This document shows positions 1-7,011 of a DNA stretch of 14,103 nucleotides, one piece after another. How positions within the stretch are numbered: the first letter of the stretch is position 1; every line of letters begins with the position of its first letter. A program made the translations under genes and the position numbers. Below the pieces are notes generated by a model. The model did no database searches and was not told the DNA's origin. It saw nothing but the letters and a program-made list of their open reading frames with translations. This DNA comes from Bacteroidales bacterium (GTDB lineage: Bacteria > Bacteroidota > Bacteroidia > Bacteroidales > UBA932): assembly GCA_017651785.1 (NCBI GenBank), contig JAGCCD010000097.1, positions 1 through 14,103 of the forward strand. The letters run 5' to 3'.

Positions 1-477
1 GTTGCCGGAGCAGTGTGGCAGAGCGGCATGGTGGCAGTTGTGGCAATCTATGGAATCGCCTGGCTGGCAGATACTTACTTCAGCAACTACATGGATCAGA
101 TGAAGCTCATGCTGTCCGACCTGGTAACTGCTTACCCCTGGAGCATCGCTTTCGTTTTCTTCCTTGTTAGCGTGCTCATCAACTCCCAGGGTGCGGTGGT
201 GGTTGCAATGCTGCCTCTGGCATACGAGCTCGGCATTGCCGGTCCCGTTCTCCTTGGCGTGCTGCCCAGCGTGTACGGCTACTTCTTCATCCCCAACTAT
301 CCTTCCGACATCGCCACCGTGAACTTCGACCGCTCCGGCACCACTGTGATAGGCAAGTACCTTCTGAACCACAGCTTCATGATGCCCGGCCTCATCAGCG
401 TAATCGTCTCCACCGTAATCGGCTACCTTGTGACCAACGTCATCTTCCCCGGCTACTTCGCCTCCTTTGTCCAGTAG
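1..477 (+). CDS. Anaerobic C4-dicarboxylate transporter, DcuA/DcuB family (C-terminal part, 5' truncated)
   Basis: The frame is open from the first base to a TAG stop and gives the last 158 residues; the start lies outside the window. Family members are inner-membrane carriers that exchange or take up fumarate, malate, succinate or aspartate, usually during anaerobic growth with fumarate respiration. Visible family features are the stretch IPNYPSDIATVNFDRSGTT (residues 97-115 of the visible part) and GKYLLNHSFMMPG (118-130). Hydrophobic membrane segments lie near residues 8-26, 47-75, 80-98 and 130-150. Full-length members are about 430-450 residues, so roughly two thirds is missing. I cannot choose between DcuA and DcuB from this part, so no symbol is given. 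The gene converges on gltX and is not part of the cell wall run. Confidence 0.9.
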   Translation, partial: VAGAVWQSGMVAVVAIYGIAWLADTYFSNYMDQMKLMLSDLVTAYPWSIAFVFFLVSVLINSQGAVVVAMLPLAYELGIAGPVLLGVLPSVYGYFFIPNYPSDIATVNFDRSGTTVIGKYLLNHSFMMPGLISVIVSTVIGYLVTNVIFPGYFASFVQ

Positions 478-489
478 AAAGGTAGTTTA

Positions 490-524
490 GGGCTGTTTTA
501 TGACGGCCGTCATAAAAACAGCCC
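490..524. terminator. Near-perfect palindromic hairpin after the transporter gene
   Basis: The arm at 490-506 (gggctgttttatgacgg) pairs with 507-524, with only one extra A in the right arm (five A against four T). The core GACGGCCGTC at 502-511 is itself a perfect palindrome. It begins 12 bases after the transporter stop codon. Because it is nearly symmetric, it would fold in RNA from either strand and could end transcription from both convergent genes. No clear run of T follows in either direction, so a standard intrinsic terminator is not proven. Confidence 0.5.
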
Positions 525-594
525 CGGGACCGGTAAGGTCCCGTCGCTGCAAAACCCTAGAAACAGCAGCTTGGGGGCTCTTATCCGGTCCCGG
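524..594. repeat. 71-bp segment bounded by a 10-bp perfect inverted repeat
   Basis: CCGGGACCGG at 524-533 is the exact reverse complement of CCGGTCCCGG at 585-594. Two smaller stems lie inside: GGGACC (526-531) with GGTCCC (537-542), and GCTGC (546-550) with GCAGC (566-570). The first small stem uses bases of the outer arm, so the two pairings exclude each other. It may be terminator or 3' UTR structure, or a small dispersed palindromic element. I see no target-site duplication beside it. The function is unknown. Confidence 0.5.
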
Positions 595-607
595 ACTATT
601 CAGAGTA

Positions 608-629
608 CGTGCCTTGTGGTAAGGCTACG
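608..629 (-). terminator. Small hairpin just downstream of gltX
   Basis: GCCTT (611-615) pairs with AAGGC (621-625) around a five-base loop. Three further pairs (608-610 with 627-629) follow after a one-base bulge. The hairpin begins 10 bases after the gltX stop codon in the direction of transcription. It lacks a T run, so it is only a weak candidate for the end of the gltX transcript or for 3' end protection. Confidence 0.3.
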
Positions 630-639
630 GGAGGGAAAG

Positions 640-2157
640 TTATAATAACCGCTCTTCGGCACTCCGGAAGCGGGCGATAGCTTCCTCCCGGCCTACGAAA
701 CGCATTATATCCGCTATACCGAGTCCACTGGACGAACCCGTGAGCGCAAGGCGTATGCAGTTCATCACCTTGCCCATAGGCCATTCGCGTGAACGGATGT
801 ATTCCTCCATGCTCTCGGCAGAATCAGTCTGCAGAAGCGCCTCTCGCGCCATCTGCACATTCTCTGGTTTGAAGAATTTCGCGGCGTCCTTCTCCACATA
901 TTCGGAGGGAGCCTTGAACAGGTACCAGGCAATATCCCAGAAGTCGGCGACAAAGGTCGCTCTCTCCTGTATAAGTGTTACTACGTCAACGACATAGTTA
1001 AAGTCTGCGGTAACGCCGTGCTCCTCCAGCACCGGCATGAAGTCGCGTGCAAGAGCTTCGGGCGAGCGCATCCTCAAATATTCCTTGTTGAACCATTTGG
1101 CCTTCTCGGGGTTGAACTTCGCGCCCGATTTTCCCACTTTCTCAAGCGAGAACGCCTGCACCAGCTCTTCCAGTGAGAAAAGCTCCTGCTCTGTGCCGGG
1201 ATTCCATCCCAGCATTGCGAGCATATTCACGAAAGCCTCGGGGAAGTAGCCGTCTTCGCGGTAGCCGCGGGAAACGGCGCCGTCGGGAGCAACCCACTTA
1301 AGGGGGAACACAGGGAAGCCCATTTTGTCTCCGTCGCGCTTGCTCAGCTTGCCGTTGCCTACTGGTTTGAGCAGCAGCGGCAGATGTGCGAACTCGGGCC
1401 TCTCCCAGCCGAATGCCTCGTACAGCAGATAGTGCAGGGGGAGCGACGGGAGCCATTCCTCGCCGCGGATCACGTGGCTTATCTCCATCAGGTGGTCGTC
1501 CACGATGTTTGCCAGGTGGTAGGTGGGGAGCTCGTCCGCGCGCTTCCAAAGCACCTTGTCGTCCAGCGTGTCCGTATTCACCTCAATGTGACCGCGGATA
1601 ATATCATCCATCTCCACTACGCGGTTCTGGGGCATCCTGAAGCGGATGGTCCAGTCCGTACGGGATTCCAGCAGGGAAGCCACCTCTCCGGCATCCAGCG
1701 TGAGCGAATTGCGCAGACCTCCGCGTGTTGCAGCACTGTAGATGAAGGTCTGACCTGCGCCCTCAGCCTCTGCCCGGCGAGCCTCAAGCTCTTCTGCGGT
1801 ATCGAATGCATAGTAGGCACAGCCTGCCTCTACCAGCTGCTCTGCATACTTGCGGTATATGCCCTTTCTCTGAGACTGCCTGTAGGGGGCGTGCGGATTG
1901 CGCTCCGAGCGCTCTACTGCCAGGGCGTCACCTGCGTCCAGTCCCTCGTCGGGCATTATTCCGCACCAGCGCAGGGACTCTATGATGTATTCCTCCGCTC
2001 CGGGAACGAATCGGTGCGAGTCTGTATCCTCTATGCGCAGGATGAAGTCTCCGCCCGCTTTCTTGGCGAACAGATAGTTGTAAAGCGCCGTGCGCACGCC
2101 TCCCATATGGAGGGGCCCTGTAGGTGAAGGGGCGAATCTTACTCTTACTCTTTTCAT
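640..2157 (-). CDS. gltX: Glutamate--tRNA ligase (glutamyl-tRNA synthetase)
   Basis: This 505-residue cytoplasmic enzyme joins glutamate to tRNA-Glu using ATP. It is a class I synthetase. The HIGH signature appears as HMGG at residues 17-20, inside RFAPSPTGPLHMGG, and the KMSKS signature as KLSKR at 270-274. RIEDTD (41-46) and the segment with HVIRGEEWLPS (228-238) are also typical of GluRS. The C-terminal third is the helical anticodon-binding part, and the length is normal for the family. The ATG lies in an ATGA overlap with the ftsZ stop and directly precedes the conserved RVRFAPSPTG segment, so the start is secure. AGGAC sits just before the ATG but is too close to be a good ribosome binding site, which suggests coupling to ftsZ translation. 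A bacterial GluRS may be discriminating or may also charge tRNA-Gln; the sequence alone does not settle this. Confidence 0.97.
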   Translation of the reverse strand: MKRVRVRFAPSPTGPLHMGGVRTALYNYLFAKKAGGDFILRIEDTDSHRFVPGAEEYIIESLRWCGIMPDEGLDAGDALAVERSERNPHAPYRQSQRKGIYRKYAEQLVEAGCAYYAFDTAEELEARRAEAEGAGQTFIYSAATRGGLRNSLTLDAGEVASLLESRTDWTIRFRMPQNRVVEMDDIIRGHIEVNTDTLDDKVLWKRADELPTYHLANIVDDHLMEISHVIRGEEWLPSLPLHYLLYEAFGWERPEFAHLPLLLKPVGNGKLSKRDGDKMGFPVFPLKWVAPDGAVSRGYREDGYFPEAFVNMLAMLGWNPGTEQELFSLEELVQAFSLEKVGKSGAKFNPEKAKWFNKEYLRMRSPEALARDFMPVLEEHGVTADFNYVVDVVTLIQERATFVADFWDIAWYLFKAPSEYVEKDAAKFFKPENVQMAREALLQTDSAESMEEYIRSREWPMGKVMNCIRLALTGSSSGLGIADIMRFVGREEAIARFRSAEERLL

Positions 2158-3401
2158 GTCCTGCGTATTGATGGAATGTTCTCCAGGTCTGATATCTGCT
2201 GACCGGTCGCGACGAGCAGCGCGGGCTTCTTCTCGGGGTCGAAGCGGAACGTACGCAGGTTGTCGGTGGAGCTGTATCCTATCCTTGAACCTACGTTGTC
2301 TTCTATGAGGCTGATTCCCTTGGTGCTTGCCGCCTCGTTCTTGTCGTAACGGAAGCCCCGGGTAATCATGATGTAGTTGCCCATGTCGCGGCGCGAGCCC
2401 ACTATATCTATGAACTTGAGGCCGGTGACGATGGAGGTGATGTGGATATGGTCTCCCACGGCAGGGTCCTCGTCCCAGATGAGGCCGCGCTTGAAGTTGT
2501 TGGCCCCGCCGGTGTATTCGTCTATCCTGCGGTTGATCTCTGACATGTCGTCCATCGTGAGGCCCTGCTCGTTCTTGCCGCCGGTGATGTTCACAAGCAC
2601 GTTCTTGGCGGTTTTAAGGTCGAAGTCGTTAAGCAGCGGGGACTCGAACGCCTGGCGCACCGCGTCTGCGATACGGTCCTTGCCCGTGCCTTCGCCGTAG
2701 CCCATAAGCGCCATGCCGCTGTCTTTCATCATCGTCATTACGTCCTCGAAGTCGACGTTTATGTAACCCGGCTTTTGGATAATCTCTATGATGCCCTTCA
2801 CTGCGGTGGTGAGCACCTCATCCGCCTTGGGGAAGGCGTCGTGGGTGAGCTTGTCGCCGAAGTGGTCGTACAGTTTCTCGTTGTTTATGATAAGCAGCGA
2901 GTCTACGTTCTTCTCAAGTTCCTGGATGCCGTCTATGGCGCGTGACATTGCCCTGTCGCCCTCGTTCTTGAAGGGGAGGGTCACCACTGCAACCGTAAGG
3001 ATGCCTTTCTCCTTGGCCATCTTGGCAATGACGGGAGTGGCGCCGGTTCCGGTGCCGCCGCCCATACCCGCGGTGATGAACAGCATCTTGGTGCCGGTGT
3101 CGATGATCTTCTTCTCTATCTCTGCCTGGCTGTCGAGCGCGGCGTTGCGTCCCTTGATGGGGTTGGTTCCGGCGCCAAGGCCGGCGCCCATCTGTATCTT
3201 TACGGGAACGGGGCTGCACTCAAGTGCCTGCGAGTCGGTGTTGCACACCACGAAACTGCACCCTTCTATGCCGGTGCGGTACATGTATGATACGGCGTTG
3301 CAGCCGCCTCCGCCCACTCCTATGACCTTAATAATCTGGTCCGAGCGCTTCCAGTCGTTGGGCACCGTTGCCTCGAGGTCTATGTTGAAATCTTCGAACA
3401 T
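2154..3401 (-). CDS. ftsZ: Cell division protein FtsZ (tubulin-like GTPase)
   Basis: This 415-residue protein polymerises with GTP into the Z ring that recruits the division machinery. VIGVGGGGCNAV (26-37) and the tubulin signature GGGTGTG (114-120) bind the nucleotide. NVDFED (215-220) is the T7 loop that supplies the catalytic acid to the neighbouring subunit. The GTPase core ends near IVTGL (324-328). About 87 residues of linker and tail follow, ending in ENIPSIRRT, which resembles the conserved C-terminal peptide that binds FtsA. The segment before the T3 loop is odd: only one residue separates QMG (70-72) from GLGAG (74-78), where E. coli has five, and the NPE motif reads NPI. The gene starts 6 bases after ftsA with no recognisable ribosome binding site, as is common in Bacteroidota. 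Its stop codon overlaps the gltX start. Confidence 0.98.
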   Translation of the reverse strand: MFEDFNIDLEATVPNDWKRSDQIIKVIGVGGGGCNAVSYMYRTGIEGCSFVVCNTDSQALECSPVPVKIQMGAGLGAGTNPIKGRNAALDSQAEIEKKIIDTGTKMLFITAGMGGGTGTGATPVIAKMAKEKGILTVAVVTLPFKNEGDRAMSRAIDGIQELEKNVDSLLIINNEKLYDHFGDKLTHDAFPKADEVLTTAVKGIIEIIQKPGYINVDFEDVMTMMKDSGMALMGYGEGTGKDRIADAVRQAFESPLLNDFDLKTAKNVLVNITGGKNEQGLTMDDMSEINRRIDEYTGGANNFKRGLIWDEDPAVGDHIHITSIVTGLKFIDIVGSRRDMGNYIMITRGFRYDKNEAASTKGISLIEDNVGSRIGYSSTDNLRTFRFDPEKKPALLVATGQQISDLENIPSIRRT

Positions 3402-3407
3402 GGCTTA

Positions 3408-4901
3408 CTACTTTTGATTGTTGGTGTCTGATCCCATGCCGTCGTAAAGCTCGGCAAGAGTGTTGTCGAATCCTTTCTCCAGTACGGAATTGAACTTCTT
3501 CCAGAAGATGTTGAGAGGGCTGGGCTTGGAATCCTTGGGATCCTTGGCCGGCTTGGGAGGCTTGGGAGCGCGCTTGCGGGGCTCCTTCACTATCTTTTTG
3601 GTGGCGACGGTCTCTATGTCTTCCTTGTCGAACAGGTTGCCCTGTCCGTTCTCGTCCGGTGCCACTTCCTTCACGCTCTCGGGCTCCGGCTTGGGCTCGC
3701 TGACCTTGCTCACCTCCGAAATGCAGTTGAGGGTGGGATCTACGGCGGCCTCGAGCACCATGCCTACCGATGCAGCGGCTTCCGCTTCACCTATTCCGGG
3801 GCAGCCGTCAGACGAGAACTTGCGCGCCAGGGGGAAACCTATGCGCACGTTGTAGCCTGACTCCTCCTTGATGAGGTTGGCGAGGTTGGCGAGGTTGGCG
3901 CCTCCGCCCGTAAGGACGATGCCGCAGCGCAGCCTGTCCGCAAAACCGCTTTCCTGGATGCGGAACAGCATCGCTTGCACAATTTCGCGGCAGCGGCTGG
4001 TGATGATTTCGGACAGATACTTGATGCCGAGGTGTTCGTACGTTCCGTTCTCTTCGTCGTTGATCTGCAGCACTTTGTCTCCCATGCTCTGGAGCTTGTC
4101 GGGCAGGCAGGCGCCGAAGGCGAGCTTTATGTTCTCTGCCAGATCGTCGTCGAAGGCGCACTCCAGACGGATGTCGGCGGTGATGTTCTTGCCGCCGAAA
4201 GGAATGGCGGTGTAGTACCTCATTATTCCTCCCTGATAGATGGAGAGTGAGGTGACGCCGGCGCCCATTTCTATGAGGGCCACGCCGTTGGTCATCTCGT
4301 CTTTCTTGAGCACGGCTTCACCTACGGCGGTGGGGGTGAATATGGCCTGGGCAAGGGCCACGCCCGCGTCGCCGAGCATGATGTCTATGTTGCGGAACGA
4401 TTTCTTTCCGCCCACGAAGATCTTGAAGTTGCCGGCGAGCGTGTCGCTGGTGGTGCCGTCCACGTCGTCCTCGCTTCCAATCAGGTCGTCCGTCGCGAAC
4501 GACTGGGTTACGGCGCCGTAGATGAGCTCCTTGTTCCCGTCCGACAGGGGATAGGTGTCGAGGGCGAAGCTGCGCAGGTCCGAAATCTCCTCCCTGCTGA
4601 TGAGGGAGTCGGGATTGCTGCGCTCGATGCTGGCGCTGGCGGTTTCCTGGTGTACGTCGTAACGGGGGAGGCCCACCACCACCTGCGTAATCTTTATCTG
4701 CAGTTCATCTTCGGCCTCGCCGATTGCGGCGCGCAGAGGTGCCGCAGCCCTTTTGGGGTTGAAGACGCAGTTGTAGCGTATGCCGTCCGACGGCCGCTCC
4801 TTGTAGTAAATGATCTGGACGTTGTCTCCAACGACCCTGGCTACGCAGAGTGCGAGCTTCGAAGTGCCCAGATCGACTGTCGCTATATATCTTTCCTGCA
4901 T
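3408..4901 (-). CDS. ftsA: Cell division protein FtsA (actin-like membrane anchor of FtsZ)
   Basis: This 497-residue protein has an actin-like ATPase fold and tethers FtsZ filaments to the membrane. TVDLGTSKLALCVA (8-21) is the first phosphate motif, ALIEMGAGVTSLSIY (208-222) the second, and IVLTGGGANL (328-337) the adenosine motif. The FtsA-specific 1C domain lies at about residues 85-165. After the core (ending near 390), residues 396-462 form a linker rich in Pro, Lys and Glu. It is followed by NIFWKKFNSVLEKGF (464-478), which looks like the amphipathic membrane-binding helix, and an unusual 19-residue polar tail. The length is slightly above the 420 residues of E. coli FtsA because of linker and tail. 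The start overlaps the end of ftsQ by 19 bases and has no evident ribosome binding site, so translation may depend on ftsQ. Confidence 0.96.
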   Translation of the reverse strand: MQERYIATVDLGTSKLALCVARVVGDNVQIIYYKERPSDGIRYNCVFNPKRAAAPLRAAIGEAEDELQIKITQVVVGLPRYDVHQETASASIERSNPDSLISREEISDLRSFALDTYPLSDGNKELIYGAVTQSFATDDLIGSEDDVDGTTSDTLAGNFKIFVGGKKSFRNIDIMLGDAGVALAQAIFTPTAVGEAVLKKDEMTNGVALIEMGAGVTSLSIYQGGIMRYYTAIPFGGKNITADIRLECAFDDDLAENIKLAFGACLPDKLQSMGDKVLQINDEENGTYEHLGIKYLSEIITSRCREIVQAMLFRIQESGFADRLRCGIVLTGGGANLANLANLIKEESGYNVRIGFPLARKFSSDGCPGIGEAEAAASVGMVLEAAVDPTLNCISEVSKVSEPKPEPESVKEVAPDENGQGNLFDKEDIETVATKKIVKEPRKRAPKPPKPAKDPKDSKPSPLNIFWKKFNSVLEKGFDNTLAELYDGMGSDTNNQK

Positions 4902-5650
4902 ATGATTTGTTTGTTATATTTCAGGTTTACGCTTTTGTAGTATCCGTCACGCTTGGCGGAATCGAGACTCGGCAGGATGTGGGAGTAGTATTTCCCCATA
5001 CGCTCGAACTTGCTCTCTATCTGCTCAGGCTTGCCTATGATGAACCTTTCCTTACCCTCCACGGGCCTGAGTTCTATGTCGCCCTCTTTGTTCACGCTCA
5101 CGGAGGCTATTCTCCCATTCCACACCCGGGATTGGGAGATATAGTCCATGAGTCTGAGCACCTCCAGACCCCACTCCGGGGATTCGCCATTGTCTATGGG
5201 AGGTATGGCGCCTTCTATTACGGGCACGTCGGCCGTATAGTTGGGGTGCAGGGGGATTACCGTGCCTTCGCGGTCTATGTAGAAGCCCTCCTGGCCTCTT
5301 GAGAAGCGCAGAGCGGGGGCTCTCTGGGTTACGCTAACGTGAAGCACTCCGTCGCGCGTCGTCCAGGCCTGGGCGTCTTTCACCACTTTCTTCTTGAGCA
5401 GCAGGCTTTCTATGCGGCCAAGGTCAAGGCTGTCCAGCCTGCGGCCTATGTATACGCCGTAACTGCGGTCAAGATATGCCCTTACGTCTTCCTGACCTAC
5501 GAATTCCAGTTTGCCGGGAAGCTGCACGTCAAGGCTCTCGCAGAGTTTGCGGGAGTCGGCGTGGCTCACCCCTGCCAGCTGCAGCACGAAAACCGTGAGC
5601 ATCAGGCAGATGACGGCAAATGGAACCATGTATTTCAGGGCGTCTTTCAT
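4883..5650 (-). CDS. ftsQ: Cell division protein FtsQ (POTRA-containing divisome scaffold)
   Basis: This 255-residue bitopic membrane protein has a very short cytoplasmic N-terminus. Residues 8-28 form one membrane helix, and the rest lies in the periplasm. The segment around 43-112 fits a POTRA fold: LEFVGQEDVRAYL, then RIESLLLKKKVVKDAQAW, then LHVSVTQRAPALRF, as seen in FtsQ/DivIB. The later part corresponds to the beta domain that binds FtsB and FtsL. FtsQ is poorly conserved, so the call rests on topology, size and its place between murC and ftsA. The start is in an ATGA overlap with murC, and AGGA six bases before the ATG could serve as a ribosome binding site. Because the sequence is divergent, domain edges are approximate. 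Confidence 0.92.
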   Translation of the reverse strand: MKDALKYMVPFAVICLMLTVFVLQLAGVSHADSRKLCESLDVQLPGKLEFVGQEDVRAYLDRSYGVYIGRRLDSLDLGRIESLLLKKKVVKDAQAWTTRDGVLHVSVTQRAPALRFSRGQEGFYIDREGTVIPLHPNYTADVPVIEGAIPPIDNGESPEWGLEVLRLMDYISQSRVWNGRIASVSVNKEGDIELRPVEGKERFIIGKPEQIESKFERMGKYYSHILPSLDSAKRDGYYKSVNLKYNKQIICRKDI

Positions 5651-7011
5651 TGTCTTTCCTGGAGCATTCGCGTTATGGGTTCAACGAAGCGGTCTATGTT
5701 GCCTGCGCCAAAGGTGGCGAGAACGTCAATATCTTCTTTTGCAAGGGTTTCCATCAGCTGCCCGCGCTCGATGAGCATCTTCTCGGGGCAGGTGACGTCT
5801 TTGTATATTATCTCCGAGCTCACGCCGTCTATGGGCTGCTCGCGTGCGGGATAGATGTCAAGCAGGATAAGCTTGTCAAGCTGGCTCAGGGCGGCGGCGA
5901 ATTCGGGCGCGAAGTCGCGCGTGCGGGTATACAAGTGCGGCTGGAATACGCCCGTTATCCTGCGTCCGGGGAAAATGCCGCGCAGCGAACTTATGGCGCT
6001 TGCGAGCTCTGCCGGATGATGGGCGTAATCGTCGATGTAGGTGAGTCCGGGGCGGTTTACGTGCTCGTCGAGCCTTCGCTGAACGCCCTTGAAGCTGCCT
6101 ATGGCGTGGCGGAGCTTCTGCCCGTCGGTTCCGTGGCAGAGGCAGATTGCCGATGCAGCCACTGCATTCTCTACGTTCACCCATCCAAGTACGCCGGAGC
6201 GGATGTCGCGCAGCGTGCCGCCGGGATACACCAGGTCGAAGGTGTAGTGGCCGTCGGGCGACAGGCGCAGGTTGGAGCTGTGGAAATCGGCCCTGGGATC
6301 GTCGAAATGGTAGGTGAAGATACGGGCGCTCACGTCGCCGCTGCGGATGGGCAGGCCGTACTTGAGGATTATGGTTTCGTGCACCTGGGACGCGAACTCG
6401 CGGAATGCCTCGTGCACGTGCTCTATGTCGCCGTAAATGTCCAGATGGTCGGCGTCCATCGCAGTAATGGCCGCAATGTCGGGGTGGAGCCTCAGGAATG
6501 AACGGTCGAACTCGTCGGCCTCCACAACCGCGGTGTTGGTGCGGCTCATCAGCAGGTTGGTGCCGTAGTTCTTGGAGATGCCGCCAAGGAAGGCCGAGCA
6601 GCCGTCGCCGGCCTCGGTGAGGATATGCGCCGTGAGCGTGGAAGTGGTGGTCTTGCCGTGAGTGCCTGCTACAGCGAGGGTTATCTGGTCTGACGTTACC
6701 TCTCCCAGCACCTGCGAACGCTTGACCACCTTGTATCCGTGCTCGCGGACGAAGCGCATCTCTCCCAGTTCCGCGGGAACCGCCGGAGTGTAGATGACAA
6801 GGGTGGACGCTATGTCGGCGGGGATGCGTTCGGGCTCGTCGGCGTAGTGCACGTCGATGCCTTCCGCCTCAAGCTGGGCGGTGAGGTCCGAAGGTGTGCG
6901 GTCGTAGCCGCTCACCTGCAGCCCGCGGAACTTGAACCAGCGGGCCAGGGCGCTCATCCCTATTCCTCCTATCCCAATGAGATAGACGTATTTAACTTTT
7001 TCGTCCTTCAT
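5647..7011 (-). CDS. murC: UDP-N-acetylmuramate--L-alanine ligase
   Basis: This 454-residue cytoplasmic Mur ligase adds L-alanine to UDP-MurNAc using ATP, the first amino acid of the peptidoglycan stem. LIGIGGIGMSALA (11-23) is the UDP-binding loop. GTHGKTTT (116-123) is the ATP P-loop. EADEFDRSFL (164-173) and DADHLDIYGD (186-195) are metal and substrate motifs typical of MurC. Three Mur ligase domains are recognisable and the length is normal. The frame stays open for 87 more codons upstream to an ATG at 7272, but that extension is Arg/Gly-rich, lies wholly inside murG and resembles no MurC N-terminus. I therefore chose the ATG at 7011, which overlaps the murG stop as ATGA. AGGA about seven bases upstream may help initiation. 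Its stop overlaps the ftsQ start. Confidence 0.97.
   Translation of the reverse strand: MKDEKVKYVYLIGIGGIGMSALARWFKFRGLQVSGYDRTPSDLTAQLEAEGIDVHYADEPERIPADIASTLVIYTPAVPAELGEMRFVREHGYKVVKRSQVLGEVTSDQITLAVAGTHGKTTTSTLTAHILTEAGDGCSAFLGGISKNYGTNLLMSRTNTAVVEADEFDRSFLRLHPDIAAITAMDADHLDIYGDIEHVHEAFREFASQVHETIILKYGLPIRSGDVSARIFTYHFDDPRADFHSSNLRLSPDGHYTFDLVYPGGTLRDIRSGVLGWVNVENAVAASAICLCHGTDGQKLRHAIGSFKGVQRRLDEHVNRPGLTYIDDYAHHPAELASAISSLRGIFPGRRITGVFQPHLYTRTRDFAPEFAAALSQLDKLILLDIYPAREQPIDGVSSEIIYKDVTCPEKMLIERGQLMETLAKEDIDVLATFGAGNIDRFVEPITRMLQERQ

Noticed and set aside
524..594. The inverted-repeat segment as a tRNA, riboswitch or integron attC site
   Set aside because: It has no cloverleaf, no conserved attC core triplets and no known aptamer that I recognise. 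It also lies after genes, not before one.
1384..2127. Long plus-strand open frame opposite gltX (247 codons)
   Set aside because: It lies fully antisense to a confident gltX with all synthetase motifs, and its translation is unlike any family I know. It is a shadow of GC-rich codon use.
2137..2157. Tandem AGAGTA repeat at the start of gltX
   Set aside because: It codes for the conserved alternating Arg/Val before FAPSPTG. A-rich early codons explain it without a regulatory role.
3872..3899. Three tandem copies of a 9-base unit (gaggttggc) in ftsA
   Set aside because: They code for the repeated Leu-Ala-Asn after the GGGA adenosine motif. The segment has the same length as in E. coli FtsA, so it is codon coincidence and not an expansion.
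5620..6501. Plus-strand open frame of 293 codons opposite murC and ftsQ
   Set aside because: Antisense to conserved murC motifs, it has no recognisable domain and crosses a gene boundary on the other strand.
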